A stretch of 64,000 nt of DNA, taken from the NCBI GenBank assembly GCA_017443515.1, contig JAFRXM010000027.1:38625-102624 (forward strand), given 5' to 3'. Both the position numbers and the translations under genes were made by a program. A model generated the notes under the pieces. It worked only from the letters and a program-made list of their open reading frames with translations. It did not search any database and was not told where the DNA came from. Of the stretch, positions 38,851 to 48,100 are shown piece by piece; the first letter of the stretch is position 1; every line of letters starts with the position of its first letter. Source of the stretch: Bacillota bacterium (lineage in GTDB: Bacteria; Bacillota; Clostridia; Peptostreptococcales; Anaerovoracaceae).

Positions 38851-40425
38851 CTAGAACTGGTTATAGATGAACTGCGCAGCGTCGTAGCCTATGCCGTAGG
38901 CTCCGAATACCAGGACGGCTGCAAGAAGCAGCCAGATGCATATGTAGCGCGGAACAGCGGGCTTTTCTGCCAGCATTTCGCGGACGTCGCCCTTGCCTTT
39001 TGCCAGGCTCACGAAGAACATCACCAGAGTGCCGAAGAGCACCACCAGGTAGTCCGCTCCGCTGATCCCCAGCTTAAGGAAGCTGCCGTCGAAGAGCTTT
39101 CCCCAGTTGGGCGTCGTGAAGATGGTGCCCAGCATCTTAAAGGTCGTAGGCACGTCCTTGTACACGTCCAGGACGCGTATCATGCCCATGAGCCAGAAGG
39201 TGCGGAACACCTGGAAAACGTCCCAGGCGCGGGTATTGGAGAACGCGAAGCGCTCGTGGAAGCGCCTGTAAAGAGGCGCCAGTTCCTGTGAGATCAGTAT
39301 CACCACGCAGTTTAGAAGACCCCACACGATGAAGTGCCAGGCGGCGCCGTGCCAGATACCGGTGGCCAGCCACACGAGTATGGTCGAGATGTACACCGGA
39401 AGGCGCTTTCCGATCTGCGGCCCCAGCTTTTCGCGCGACCACTTGGAGAGCTTTATCATGCCCTGGCTTACGGACAGCGGGTAGAAGATGTAGTCCTTGA
39501 ACCACGTGCCCATGGTGATGTGCCAGCGCCTCCAGTACTCCGCTATATTTTTGGAGAAGAAGGGCCTGTCGAAGTTTTCCGTGACTTTGATGCCGAGCAT
39601 CTGCGCCACGCCTATGGTTATGTCTATGCCGCCCGTAAAGTCGCCGTAGATCTGAAGTCCGTAGAAAAGTATGGTGCCAAGCACGAATACGCCGGGGTAG
39701 TTCTCGGCCTTACCGGTGAGGGTCACCACCACCGGGGCCAGCCTGTCGGCTATGACGAGCTTCTTGAAAAAGCCCCACAGAACGCGCCAGAAGCCGAAGG
39801 CAAACTGCCTGCCGTCGAAATCATGCTGTCCGTAGAGAGTCCTGGAGAGGTAGTCGAAGCGGCTTATGGGGCCTTGTATGAGCTGCGGGAAGAAGGACGT
39901 GAACAGAGCGCACTTTGCCAGGTTCTTTTCGGCCGGGTACTTGCGCCTGTAGACGTCGATGACGTAGCCGAGGCTCTGGAACATGTAAAACGAGATGCCC
40001 AGCGGCAGCGCGAAACGCAGTATCCTGATCTGCGTTCCGAAGATATTGTTGATGTTCTGGAGCACAAAGCCTGTATATTTGATGACCGCAAGGATGCCGA
40101 GGTTGAGTATCAGGCAGAGCGCAAGAAACAGGCGCGCCTTTTTCTTCTGGGCGGCCTTGTAAGCCTTTTTATCCTCGCGGGAGAGTTCTTTGTTGTCTTT
40201 TAGATATTCGTCCTGGCGCGTCCAGACCCTGTCCATGGCGTATGCGGCTCCCCAGGTGCTGAGGATGGTGACAGCCATGTATATAAGATAGGTGGGGCCT
40301 GCGAACGCGTAGAACACGAGGCTTGCTGCAAGCAGCAGCATCCACTGGAAGCGCTTCGGAATCAGGTAGTACAGCAGGAAGACTGCCGCCAGAAACGCCA
40401 GAAAAGTAAACGAAACGAAGGACAT
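38851..40425 (-). CDS. MBOAT-family acyltransferase (DltB/AlgI-like)
   Basis: 524 residues with about eleven membrane helices. The MBOAT core has LPLGISFYMFQSLGYVIDV, then FFPQLIQGPISRFD, and the catalytic His region TGIWHGAAWHFIVWGLLN. In the Dlt pathway this protein takes the acyl group from the carrier protein and moves it across the membrane. The gene sits 9 bases after the carrier protein gene and 12 before the SGNH gene, so it is part of one unit. Length is greater than in DltB (about 400) and closer to AlgI-like proteins. Confidence 0.9.
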   Translation of the reverse strand: MSFVSFTFLAFLAAVFLLYYLIPKRFQWMLLLAASLVFYAFAGPTYLIYMAVTILSTWGAAYAMDRVWTRQDEYLKDNKELSREDKKAYKAAQKKKARLFLALCLILNLGILAVIKYTGFVLQNINNIFGTQIRILRFALPLGISFYMFQSLGYVIDVYRRKYPAEKNLAKCALFTSFFPQLIQGPISRFDYLSRTLYGQHDFDGRQFAFGFWRVLWGFFKKLVIADRLAPVVVTLTGKAENYPGVFVLGTILFYGLQIYGDFTGGIDITIGVAQMLGIKVTENFDRPFFSKNIAEYWRRWHITMGTWFKDYIFYPLSVSQGMIKLSKWSREKLGPQIGKRLPVYISTILVWLATGIWHGAAWHFIVWGLLNCVVILISQELAPLYRRFHERFAFSNTRAWDVFQVFRTFWLMGMIRVLDVYKDVPTTFKMLGTIFTTPNWGKLFDGSFLKLGISGADYLVVLFGTLVMFFVSLAKGKGDVREMLAEKPAVPRYICIWLLLAAVLVFGAYGIGYDAAQFIYNQF

Positions 40426-40434
40426 GCAGCCTCC

Positions 40435-40662
40435 TTAGTCGTCCAGGAGCCTTTCCACGAGAGCCCACAGCGCCTTGGCGGAGTTGAAGTTCTCGGGGAT
40501 TATCTCTGAAGCCGGAACGGCCACGTCGAATTCGGTGTTGATCTGGGTTATGATGGTGATGATGTCGAAAGAATCGAGGATCTTGTCGTTGATGAGGCTC
40601 TCGCAGGAATCGTAGTCCACGTCCGGGTGCAGTTCCTGAAGTATCTCAAGCAGTTTTTCCAT
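40435..40662 (-). CDS. Acyl carrier protein (DltC-like)
   Basis: 75 residues. The phosphopantetheine attachment Ser is in KILDSFDIITII, the position and context of carrier proteins of the DltC and ACP type. Acidic helices on both sides (DYDSCESLIN, DVAVPASEIIPENF) complete the four-helix bundle. It lies 3 bases after the adenylation enzyme and would carry the activated acyl group to the MBOAT protein. Confidence 0.88.
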   Translation of the reverse strand: MEKLLEILQELHPDVDYDSCESLINDKILDSFDIITIITQINTEFDVAVPASEIIPENFNSAKALWALVERLLDD

Positions 40663-40665
40663 TGT

Positions 40666-42174
40666 TTATCCCTCCATAAAACGCTGTTTGAGCGTCTTTC
40701 TGTCCAGTTTTCCGTTCGGTGTAAGCGGCATCTGATCGAGCTTTATGAATGCCTGTGGCAGCATGTAGCGCGGAAGCTTGGCTTTAAGCTCCGCTCCAAG
40801 GGCTGCTGGCTCTATGTCGCCCATGTAGTACAGCGCCAGCTTGTTCTTTACGTCGTCGAAGACGCAGCAGGCGCTCTTTATCTGCTCCGAAAGCGAGGCG
40901 ACGGCTTCTATCTCGCCCAGCTCTATGCGGTGTCCCATGCGCTTTATCTGGTAGTCCTTGCGCGAGAGGAAGATCAGCTCGCCAAGCTCGTTGTACTTGG
41001 CAAGGTCCCCGGTGCGGTATATGATCTCCGGGTAGGCAGTGTTGAGCGGGTTTTGCACGAAGCATTCGGCGGTCTTTTCCGGGTCGTTGTAGTATCCGAG
41101 CGTGACGGAGGTGCCGCGTATGCAGATCTCGCCGGGTTCGCCTTGCTTTGCGGGGGTGTTGTCCTCTTTCAGGAGCAGTATCTGAGTGTTGCGGAACGGC
41201 TTTCCTATGGGGATAACGTCCCCGGGGCCGAACTCGCGGTCCACCCTGTACCAGCAGCTCATGCCTGTGGCCTCGGTTGGGCCGTAGAGGTTGGTAAAGC
41301 GCGCTTTGGGAAGCGCCTCGCGCCAGGCGTTGAACTGCCTTATGGGGAAGACTTCGCTTCCAAAGGCTATATTTGTAAGGTACTGCGGCTTTACCGTGGC
41401 GAAAGTGCCGAAGGCCGATACCATGGTTAGAGCCGACACCACCCAGCAGATGGTGTTGATCTTCTTTTCGTTGAGGAATTCCACCAGTTTTACCGGGAAC
41501 ATGAAGAGGCTGCGCGGTATGAGGTAGGTGGTGGCACCGAACTTGAGCGTGGGGTAGAGCTCCTTAAGGCACGCGTCGAAATACAGCGGCGTCTGGTTTC
41601 CGAATACGGTGTCAGAACTGAACCCCATGACCTCGGAGAGCGTTTCTATATAGTCTATGACCGACCTGTGGCAGGCGCAGACTCCTTTGGGGATGCCTGT
41701 GGAACCCGACGTGAAGACTATGTAGGCCGGGTCTATGTCAAGGTGGGCGGCGCGGATCCTGCCAAGAAGGGCGCTGTCTTCGGGGGAGTCCATGATGTCG
41801 CTGTAGAGCATGTATTCGGCCTTTATGCCGAGCTCTTCTATGTGCTTTGCGGAGACTTCGTCGCAGATGACGGCGCGGGGCTTAAGGCTCCTGAAGATCA
41901 GCTCTATCCTGTGGACGGGCATCTCCTCGTCTATGGGAACGTAGAAGCAGCCTGCGTACAGCACGCCGAAGAAGGCGTTGACCATGTCGGGGTGTTTTTG
42001 CATGTAGACCACCACCGGCTCGCGGTAAAAGCCGCGCTTTGCAAGAGCCGTGCCTGTGCTGCGGGCCCTGGCGCTAAGCTGCGAAAAACTTATACCGTAT
42101 GTGTCGTTGGCGAAGGCGGTCTTTTCAGGCACTTCGCGTACCGTTTTTTCCAGATATTCAAGTAGGTTCGTCAT
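40666..42174 (-). CDS. Adenylation enzyme (DltA-like, D-alanine-type ligase)
   Basis: 502 residues of the AMP-forming adenylation family, without fused carrier domain. Core motifs are complete: A3 IVFTSGSTGIPKGV, A5 NLYGPTEATGMSCWY, A7 YRTGDLAKY, A8 KRMGHRIELGEIE and A10 with the catalytic Lys, TPNGKLDRKTL. The stand-alone size and the position before a carrier, MBOAT and SGNH gene point to a DltA-like role: activating D-alanine, or another amino acid, and loading it on the carrier. The specificity residues do not let me fix the substrate. It starts 3 bases after the transglutaminase-like gene stop. Confidence 0.85.
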   Translation of the reverse strand: MTNLLEYLEKTVREVPEKTAFANDTYGISFSQLSARARSTGTALAKRGFYREPVVVYMQKHPDMVNAFFGVLYAGCFYVPIDEEMPVHRIELIFRSLKPRAVICDEVSAKHIEELGIKAEYMLYSDIMDSPEDSALLGRIRAAHLDIDPAYIVFTSGSTGIPKGVCACHRSVIDYIETLSEVMGFSSDTVFGNQTPLYFDACLKELYPTLKFGATTYLIPRSLFMFPVKLVEFLNEKKINTICWVVSALTMVSAFGTFATVKPQYLTNIAFGSEVFPIRQFNAWREALPKARFTNLYGPTEATGMSCWYRVDREFGPGDVIPIGKPFRNTQILLLKEDNTPAKQGEPGEICIRGTSVTLGYYNDPEKTAECFVQNPLNTAYPEIIYRTGDLAKYNELGELIFLSRKDYQIKRMGHRIELGEIEAVASLSEQIKSACCVFDDVKNKLALYYMGDIEPAALGAELKAKLPRYMLPQAFIKLDQMPLTPNGKLDRKTLKQRFMEG

Positions 42175-42177
42175 CTG

Positions 42178-43467
42178 TTATTCTACCACCAGTGTGTATT
42201 TTCCGTTCTTGAGCACCACTTTTGCGGGACTTTCCTCCGGGGTCTTGGGGAAGAGGCTCCAGTCATGCTCGTAGTAGTTGGGGCGCAGGTTGCCGAAGGC
42301 TTTAAGCTGTTCGTCAGTGCCCAGGAAGCATATGAACTGATTTACGTAGATCGGGGAGGGATCCAGGTGGTACCATTCTCCGCCGACCTTTATCATCAGC
42401 CAGTAGTGGCGGCCGGGCACGCCGGTGCGCTCCATATATTTGACCTCGAAGCCTGCGCGCTCCAGCAGAACTTTGGCGCCGACGGTACAGGTGTAGCAGT
42501 CCCCGCTGTTGCCGTTAAGAGCTTTGAGGGCCTGGTCCACGTAGTTGTGCTCCACGCGGCCGCTGTACCAGGGGACGTTGGTCCTTATCCAACGGAAGAT
42601 CTCGAAGGCTTTTTCGATCTCCGTCATCTCGGGTTTTATGAGCTTTGCCAGGAGCTGGTCCGCCTTTTCGTTGAGTTTTTCTATGTTTTCATAGCCGGAC
42701 GGCACGGGTTCTACGGTGACATTGACCGTTACCGTGCTGATGTTGCCGCAGAAATCCGTGGCTGTGAACGTGACAGGGTAGACTCCCTCCTGGTTGAGGT
42801 CGACCTCGGAATTGTCTATGGTGAGCTTTGGTGCCGGGTCCAGGTTGTCCGTAACGGTGATGCCTGTGCGGTAGGCTATGGTCTCTTTTACGTAGGCGGT
42901 GCGGTTGATGGCGCCTGTGATGACCGGCGGCTCGAAGTCGTCGAAGAGCTCCATCGAGGGGGAGACCACGGTCTCGTTGCCTCCGGCGTCCTGCGCTACG
43001 ACCTCGACGGTCTGCTTGCCTTCTTTTGAAGTGTCCGGCTCGTTTCTGAAGCGTAACCGGATCTCAGTTGCATCGTTTGCGGAGGCTATGAAGTCCGCAG
43101 GAACAAGCTTTGAGTTTATGGCGCCGATATAATCCTTAGCTTCTACCACTGGCGCTACGGTATCTTTTATGATGAGTTTTGCGGTCTTGTTGAAGATCTT
43201 CCAGCGGAACCTCAAGGGGTAGGTGCCGGGCTGGGTGGAACTGACGCTCTCGGTGCTGCTGAGGATCTCGATGGAGTCCTTGGGGACCTTGATGAAGTCT
43301 GCGGCTGCAGGGACCGGATCTCCTGCTTCGATCTCGATGACCGAGCGTATGTTGCCGTAGAAGTACAGGCTGACGAGCTCTGCTGCCACGGTTGCGGCGG
43401 CAACGACCAGCACTACCGCCAGCACTATATTGACTATTTTTCTGTTTTTATGCTTTTCCGATCTCAT
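42178..43467 (-). CDS. Ig-like/transglutaminase-like surface protein, copy 1
   Basis: 429 residues. A membrane anchor (residues about 11-32) is followed by two or three Ig-like domains (DUF5011 type: DTVAPVVEAKD, then NLDPAPKLTIDNSEVDLNQEG) and a C-terminal transglutaminase-like domain. The triad is Cys in GDCYTC (about 322), His in RHYWLM (about 354) and Asp in HLDPSP (about 367). Such domains act as cysteine peptidases or amide-forming enzymes on cell-wall material. It is the first gene of the Dlt-like operon (3 bases to the adenylation gene) and has its own promoter. Confidence 0.8.
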   Translation of the reverse strand: MRSEKHKNRKIVNIVLAVVLVVAAATVAAELVSLYFYGNIRSVIEIEAGDPVPAAADFIKVPKDSIEILSSTESVSSTQPGTYPLRFRWKIFNKTAKLIIKDTVAPVVEAKDYIGAINSKLVPADFIASANDATEIRLRFRNEPDTSKEGKQTVEVVAQDAGGNETVVSPSMELFDDFEPPVITGAINRTAYVKETIAYRTGITVTDNLDPAPKLTIDNSEVDLNQEGVYPVTFTATDFCGNISTVTVNVTVEPVPSGYENIEKLNEKADQLLAKLIKPEMTEIEKAFEIFRWIRTNVPWYSGRVEHNYVDQALKALNGNSGDCYTCTVGAKVLLERAGFEVKYMERTGVPGRHYWLMIKVGGEWYHLDPSPIYVNQFICFLGTDEQLKAFGNLRPNYYEHDWSLFPKTPEESPAKVVLKNGKYTLVVE

Positions 43468-43544
43468 TCTCAGGGAGCGACAGACCTTTCGTAAGTGTAT
43501 CTTGCAATGCTAAATACATGGACCGCATTCAGCCCATGCAGTTT

Positions 43545-43573
43545 ATTTTAACACAACAGGCCAGTTAATACAA
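43545..43573 (-). promoter_or_regulatory. Promoter of transglutaminase-like copy 1 and the Dlt-like operon
   Basis: Read on the minus strand: -35 TTGTAT (43568-43573), 17 bases, -10 TAAAAT (43545-43550) with an upstream TG (TGTTAAAAT). The same design precedes copies 2 and 3. Confidence 0.65.
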
Positions 43574-43579
43574 TTGATA

Positions 43580-44884
43580 TCATACTGGCCCGTTTGGTTC
43601 TTTTATTATCAGAGTGTATTCTCCGTTCTTGTACTTTACCTCGGCCGGGCTGGTCTTGGCCGGCGTGGGGTAGAGCTTGTGGTTGAAGGTGTAGTAGCCT
43701 TTCTTGACGTGATTGTTGAACCATTCCAGATCGGCGTCTGTCCCAAGGAAGCACATGAATGTTTTAAGGTATATTGGCGTCGGCTCCATGTAGTACCATT
43801 CGCCGTTGACTTTCACCATCAGCCAGTAGTGGCTGTGGGTGGGTTTTTCCATGAATATGGCTTCGAAGCCCGCACGCTCGAACAGGGTCTTGGCGGCGGC
43901 AGAGCAGGTGTAGCAGTCCCCGATCTTGCCCTGAAGGCCGCGTATGGCCTGGTCCACGTAGTTGTGTGGCACGTTCTCGTAGGTGAACGGGATGTGCGTG
44001 CGGGTCCACTTGAATATCGTGAAGGCCTTTTCGATCTCGTTCATGTCGTCGGTTATGATCTCGGCGACGAGTTTGTCGGCCAGCTCGTAGAGCTTGTCTA
44101 TCTCTTCGTAGCCCGTGGGCGGGTCCTCGACTCGGATGTTGACGGAAACGCTGGAACTGTTGCCCGAAAAGTCCGTTGCGGTGTAGGTTACGGGGTAGGT
44201 GCCCGCTTTGTCCAGATCCACGGCTGTATTGTCTATTTTAAGCATTGGGGACGGATCCGCATCGTCCGTTACCTGAACGCCGGTGCGGTAGGATATGGTT
44301 TCGCCTACGCGCAGGGTGTGGGCCTTTGCACCGTGTATCTGCGGAGGTGTGGTGTCTTCTATTATCTCCAGAGATGAGGTGATCCTGGTCCTGTTGCGGC
44401 TGGTATCCTCCAGTATGACGTCCACGCTGCGGGTGCCGGGCTTGCTGAAATCCGGCTCGGAGGCGAAGAGGACGTCTACCTTTGTGACGTCTTTGATGTC
44501 CTCGACAAGGTCCTGGGCTTCAATTTTTCTTCCTAAGGGGCAGCGGGCCGGCTTAGGGCTTGCCGTGGGCGCGGTGGTGTCCTGGATAACCAGGTTTACC
44601 GTGCGCATGAAGAAGCCGTTTTTGATGATGACGGGGTAGGTCCCGGGCACATTGCTGCTTATTGACGCGGTGTCAGTTACCGGATAGACGCTTTTCCCGG
44701 GCCTTCTGATGAAGGCTGAGGCGGGCGGCACATCGCTTCCGGCCTCGATGACGATCCTGGACTTTATATTGCCGAAACCGCTTGGGATGAGCACCGCAGC
44801 AGCCGCAACAACAAAAAGCAACAGGATGATAAATACCCTGCGCTTTTTCCTGATATGTTTGGTTTTATACCTGTCTGCCCGCAT
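43580..44884 (-). CDS. Ig-like/transglutaminase-like surface protein, copy 2
   Basis: 434 residues with the same layout as copy 1: membrane anchor (VFIILLLFVVAAAAVLIPSG), Ig-like domains (DTTAPTASPKPARC, then DADPSPMLKIDNTAVDLDKAG) and C-terminal transglutaminase-like domain. The triad has Cys in GDCYTC (about 323) and His in SHYWLM (about 353). Where copies 1 and 3 have Asp, it has Glu (YMEPTP), so activity may be altered. It is a separate transcription unit of one gene. The start at 44884 is set by the anchor and by a promoter 37 bases upstream. Confidence 0.8.
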   Translation of the reverse strand: MRADRYKTKHIRKKRRVFIILLLFVVAAAAVLIPSGFGNIKSRIVIEAGSDVPPASAFIRRPGKSVYPVTDTASISSNVPGTYPVIIKNGFFMRTVNLVIQDTTAPTASPKPARCPLGRKIEAQDLVEDIKDVTKVDVLFASEPDFSKPGTRSVDVILEDTSRNRTRITSSLEIIEDTTPPQIHGAKAHTLRVGETISYRTGVQVTDDADPSPMLKIDNTAVDLDKAGTYPVTYTATDFSGNSSSVSVNIRVEDPPTGYEEIDKLYELADKLVAEIITDDMNEIEKAFTIFKWTRTHIPFTYENVPHNYVDQAIRGLQGKIGDCYTCSAAAKTLFERAGFEAIFMEKPTHSHYWLMVKVNGEWYYMEPTPIYLKTFMCFLGTDADLEWFNNHVKKGYYTFNHKLYPTPAKTSPAEVKYKNGEYTLIIKEPNGPV

Positions 44885-44927
44885 CTTAAGCGTTCTGCCC
44901 CCTCGATACCCCTTATTATCGGTGCCT

Positions 44928-44956
44928 ATTCTAACACATTTCCAGCCGGGATACAA
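44928..44956 (-). promoter_or_regulatory. Promoter of transglutaminase-like copy 2
   Basis: Minus strand: -35 TTGTAT (44951-44956), 17 bases, -10 TAGAAT (44928-44933) with TG before it (TGTTAGAAT). Confidence 0.65.
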
Positions 44957-44998
44957 TTGCCAAATTCCCGCCACAAAGGGAAAATTTTAGAAAAAGGC

Positions 44999-46165
44999 TT
45001 ATTTTAAGTACAAAACGTAGTGATCGACCTCGTAAGTGGCGTAGGCCAGCTGGTTTTCGGCGGGCGTGCGCGGGTAGAGGCGCTCGTCGATCTGGTAGAA
45101 CCGGTCGTGGAGTTTTGTGTATTCGGCTATCTCCGTGTCGGTCTTAAGGAAGCACACCCAGTCGTCCAAAAATCGGGGTGTGGCATCGCAGTGGTACCAG
45201 TTTCCGCGCAGATCAAGCAGGCACCAGTAGTGCGAGGTGGCTCCCTTGTAGCGCTCCACGTCTATGGTCTCAAACCCGGCGCGGTTCAGAAGGGTCTTGA
45301 GCGCTGAGGCGAAGTATATGCAGTTGCCGGCACCCTGGTGGAGAGCCGCAAGCGCTGCGTCCATGTAGCTGAACTCCTCCTGGGAGCTGCGCCAGTGCAC
45401 GTGTTTTTTGACCCACACGTAGATGTTGAAGGCCTTTTCGACGTCGCTCATGTCGTCCGTGAGTATGCCTTCAAGTATGCTGTCAGCCAGGGCGTAAAGC
45501 TCGGGCAGGCGGGGGTCGTTTTTCCAGTCGTCGCCGCCGGGAAGCGCCGGTCTTGCGGGCTTTTCCTGCACCGTAACGGTACACTCGGCCGTTGAGCTGT
45601 TGCCCGAGGCGTCTGTTGCGGTGTATATGACTTTGTAGCTGCCGGGCGTGTCCAGATCGACCGCGGAGTTGTCCACAGCAAGCTGCGGATCGGGGTCCGA
45701 ATTGTCCTGCACCGTTACGTCCCTTAGGTAGGCGATGCTGCCGTCCTCCTGCACGGTAAGGTCTGCGACCCCTGTTATTACCGGCGGGGTGGTGTCGGCT
45801 ATCACCAGGTTCACGGTCTTGTCCTTGCCGATCCAGGTGCTTATCTTAACGGGGTAGGTGCCCGGGACTTTGGTATCAATAGAAGAAAGGTCCGTGATGA
45901 TCCTGGCGCCGGACTCGCTGCCCGCGCCGGAATCACGGTCCGGGCTGCCTTCCTTTCCGCCGGACAGGAAGTCCTCTACCACCGGCAGCGGACTTCCGGC
46001 CTCTATGGTGACGGAATCCCGGATGCGCCCCAGCACTGCCCTGGACACTGCTATATCCGCTGCAAGAAACAGCAGCAAAAGCACGCAAACAACAGGGAAG
46101 ATCTTCCCCGATGCGTTGCGCTTTTGTGCAGCAGCCGGTATGGAACTGTCCTGCTGAGTGCTCAT
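44999..46165 (-). CDS. Ig-like/transglutaminase-like surface protein, copy 3
   Basis: 388 residues: membrane anchor (IFPVVCVLLLLFLAADIAV), an N-terminal Ig-like part interrupted by a Gly/Ser/Asp-rich insert (GGKEGSPDRDSGAGSES), one DUF5011-like Ig domain (NSDPDPQLAVDNSAVDLDTPG) and the transglutaminase-like domain. The triad is Cys in GNCIYF (about 281), His in SHYWCL (about 312) and Asp in HCDATP (about 325). It is shorter than copies 1 and 2 because it has fewer Ig domains. Own promoter upstream. Confidence 0.8.
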   Translation of the reverse strand: MSTQQDSSIPAAAQKRNASGKIFPVVCVLLLLFLAADIAVSRAVLGRIRDSVTIEAGSPLPVVEDFLSGGKEGSPDRDSGAGSESGARIITDLSSIDTKVPGTYPVKISTWIGKDKTVNLVIADTTPPVITGVADLTVQEDGSIAYLRDVTVQDNSDPDPQLAVDNSAVDLDTPGSYKVIYTATDASGNSSTAECTVTVQEKPARPALPGGDDWKNDPRLPELYALADSILEGILTDDMSDVEKAFNIYVWVKKHVHWRSSQEEFSYMDAALAALHQGAGNCIYFASALKTLLNRAGFETIDVERYKGATSHYWCLLDLRGNWYHCDATPRFLDDWVCFLKTDTEIAEYTKLHDRFYQIDERLYPRTPAENQLAYATYEVDHYVLYLK

Positions 46166-46199
46166 GATACGGCCTCGTTTTGGGTATAGTTATGGCTAG

Positions 46200-46228
46200 A
46201 TTTTAACACCGGATCGCCCCAGATTCAA
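46200..46228 (-). promoter_or_regulatory. Promoter of transglutaminase-like copy 3
   Basis: Minus strand: -35 TTGAAT (46223-46228), 17 bases, -10 TAAAAT (46200-46205) with TG before it (TGTTAAAAT). Confidence 0.65.
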
Positions 46229-46271
46229 TCAAAATGCTCGATTGCAGCAGAAGCACGATGGTGTCACTTTG

Positions 46272-47393
46272 TCAAAATGCGCGGTGGATCAGGTGATCGC
46301 CGGGGTCGAAGGCCGGGGGCGGGTCTTCAGTTTGTCCCTGGCTGCCGGGTCTTTCGTCTTCAGTGCCGCCGGACCCACCGTTTCCTGCATCACCAGGTCC
46401 ACTGTTTCCTGCATCTCCGGATCCGTTGTTTCCGGGCGGTGCCGGCTCCTGGCCTTCCTCAGTGGGCGCCGGATCTCCGATTTCGCCGTCCGCAGTCACC
46501 TGGCCTTCGTTGCTCCATTCTTCCGGAGCCTGCTGGTTCCAGCCGTCATCTTCCGGCTCCTCCACCGTCACCAGCCGCTGGACCTCCTCGAAGAAATTCA
46601 CGGTTATGGGAAAGTCGAAGTGCAGCCCTACGGCGCCTCCTGCGGCGAGGGTCAGGACGCCTACTGTATGACCTGTGCTGCTGACCGCTTGGCCGCGGAT
46701 ATTTATCGTCGATCCGGACTTCAGCCAGCCCAGCCTGTTGGCGATATGCGATGGGTGGATGTAGGGCTCTGCGACCCGCGAAGGCTGCGCATTTGAAAAG
46801 TACCCCAGCCCGGGCTCGCCGAAGCATAAAAGCCCGTAGATGGCGTAGATATTGCGCCCGTAGCCGCTGCTCACCAGCGGTATCGTTACACTTATCCCCG
46901 GCACGAAGGAGTTCAGCGTTGCCGACGTGGCGATATGAAACCTCGGGATGGCGTACACATCCACCGTGCCGGAGCCCGAGATGCTGCACTGGCTGCCCAC
47001 GTAAAGCCCGGCGTTCTTTTCGGTCTCGGCGGTAACTTTCCGCCCCTGCTTTATGGCTTCCCGCACGTTTGCCGGCAGCGGGATGGACCATTTTGCGCTC
47101 TGCGTGGCGTTCAGGTAGCCGACTATGCCTGCTTGCTCTATCATGCGGTCGCGCACCTTTATGAGCTTTCCGGCTTCGCTGTCTACCTGCCAGTAGCCGC
47201 CGCTGTGATGCCAGAGCTCCAGGCTGCAGCGTCCGCTGGCGCTGCCCAGGAAGACCCGCTCTGTCTCGTAATACGAGTAAGCTCGGGCAGGGCACGGCAA
47301 AAACAGCAGGGCGGCAAGCGCGACAAGAAGCGCTAAATGCCGCATTTGCTTGAAATTTACGCATTCTGACATGGCGTCATTTATGCTTTTCAT
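46272..47393 (-). CDS. Secreted protein with Gly/Pro/acidic C-terminal tail
   Basis: 373 residues. A signal peptide (LALLVALAALLFLPCPARA, cleavage after ARA) precedes a domain of about 240 residues rich in Ser, Tyr and Gly that I do not recognise. It contains a repeated pattern of Val/Ile strands and looks like a beta-rich surface protein. The last 90 residues are low-complexity (PAPPGNNGSGDAGNSGPGD) and acidic, perhaps a wall-spanning or polymer-binding tail. No LPXTG motif. Its ATG overlaps the stop of the upstream lipoprotein gene (ATGA), so both are coupled. Confidence 0.65.
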   Translation of the reverse strand: MKSINDAMSECVNFKQMRHLALLVALAALLFLPCPARAYSYYETERVFLGSASGRCSLELWHHSGGYWQVDSEAGKLIKVRDRMIEQAGIVGYLNATQSAKWSIPLPANVREAIKQGRKVTAETEKNAGLYVGSQCSISGSGTVDVYAIPRFHIATSATLNSFVPGISVTIPLVSSGYGRNIYAIYGLLCFGEPGLGYFSNAQPSRVAEPYIHPSHIANRLGWLKSGSTINIRGQAVSSTGHTVGVLTLAAGGAVGLHFDFPITVNFFEEVQRLVTVEEPEDDGWNQQAPEEWSNEGQVTADGEIGDPAPTEEGQEPAPPGNNGSGDAGNSGPGDAGNGGSGGTEDERPGSQGQTEDPPPAFDPGDHLIHRAF

Positions 47394-48007
47394 AGCGCGC
47401 CGCTCCAGGAGAAGATGTCCTCAAAGCCCTCCGTCATGCAGCCGTCCGAGTCCCGGACCGCCATCGCCGAAAGCACTTCGCCGGACTCGTCCGTCACCTT
47501 GGCAGACACCATAACGTACAGGTCGCTTAGCGAGTCCTTTACGTCCACCGGCACCTTCACATTACGCTCCGACGGGTCGTAATCCTGCGGCCTGGCCATC
47601 CAGGCGCCGTCGCTGTCGTAGGAGAACATCAGCCTGTCGCCGTCGTCCTCCTCGCGGAACACCCTAAGAGACACGCAAAGGTGCAGCCCGTCCGGCACCT
47701 GCGGATGGTGGAAGCTGAAAACGCAGCTCCCGCGCGAGCCGCTGATCCTCGCCCCGGAAAGAATCTCCTCAACATCCACGCTGCCCAGCCCCGGGCCGCT
47801 GCCGGGTTCTTCCGGGCCGTCTTTGCCCTGCGCCCCGTCGTCTTTCTGCTGCGACCGGATTTCAGTCGCATCCCCCAAACCGCTTGAAATTCCAAGGTTT
47901 TCGGCCCCGGCGCCACCGTTCTGCGCCGCGCCGCCTCCCTTGCCGCATGAAGAAACAAAAAGCCCCGCGGCAAGCGCGAGGCACAGCAATAAAGCCAGCT
48001 TTCTCAT
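47390..48007 (-). CDS. Lipoprotein of unknown function
   Basis: 205 residues. Signal peptide with the lipobox VSSC (Cys 21), then a Gly/Asn-rich linker (GKGGGAAQNGGAGAEN) and an acidic segment. The C-terminal 110 residues (SCVFSFHHPQVPDGLHLCVS onward) look like a beta-sandwich. CAGGAGG lies 7 bases before the ATG at 48007. The gene lies between the large transglutaminase-like protein and the secreted protein and probably belongs to the same surface system. Family unknown. Confidence 0.65.
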   Translation of the reverse strand: MRKLALLLCLALAAGLFVSSCGKGGGAAQNGGAGAENLGISSGLGDATEIRSQQKDDGAQGKDGPEEPGSGPGLGSVDVEEILSGARISGSRGSCVFSFHHPQVPDGLHLCVSLRVFREEDDGDRLMFSYDSDGAWMARPQDYDPSERNVKVPVDVKDSLSDLYVMVSAKVTDESGEVLSAMAVRDSDGCMTEGFEDIFSWSGAL

Positions 48008-48100
48008 ATTATCCTCCTGCCTGCTTTGTAACCGCAAGCATCCCCCTGGAGGTATTATACAGGGGCCAAAGCCCTATTTCAAAGCATTTCTGCGTCCGGA

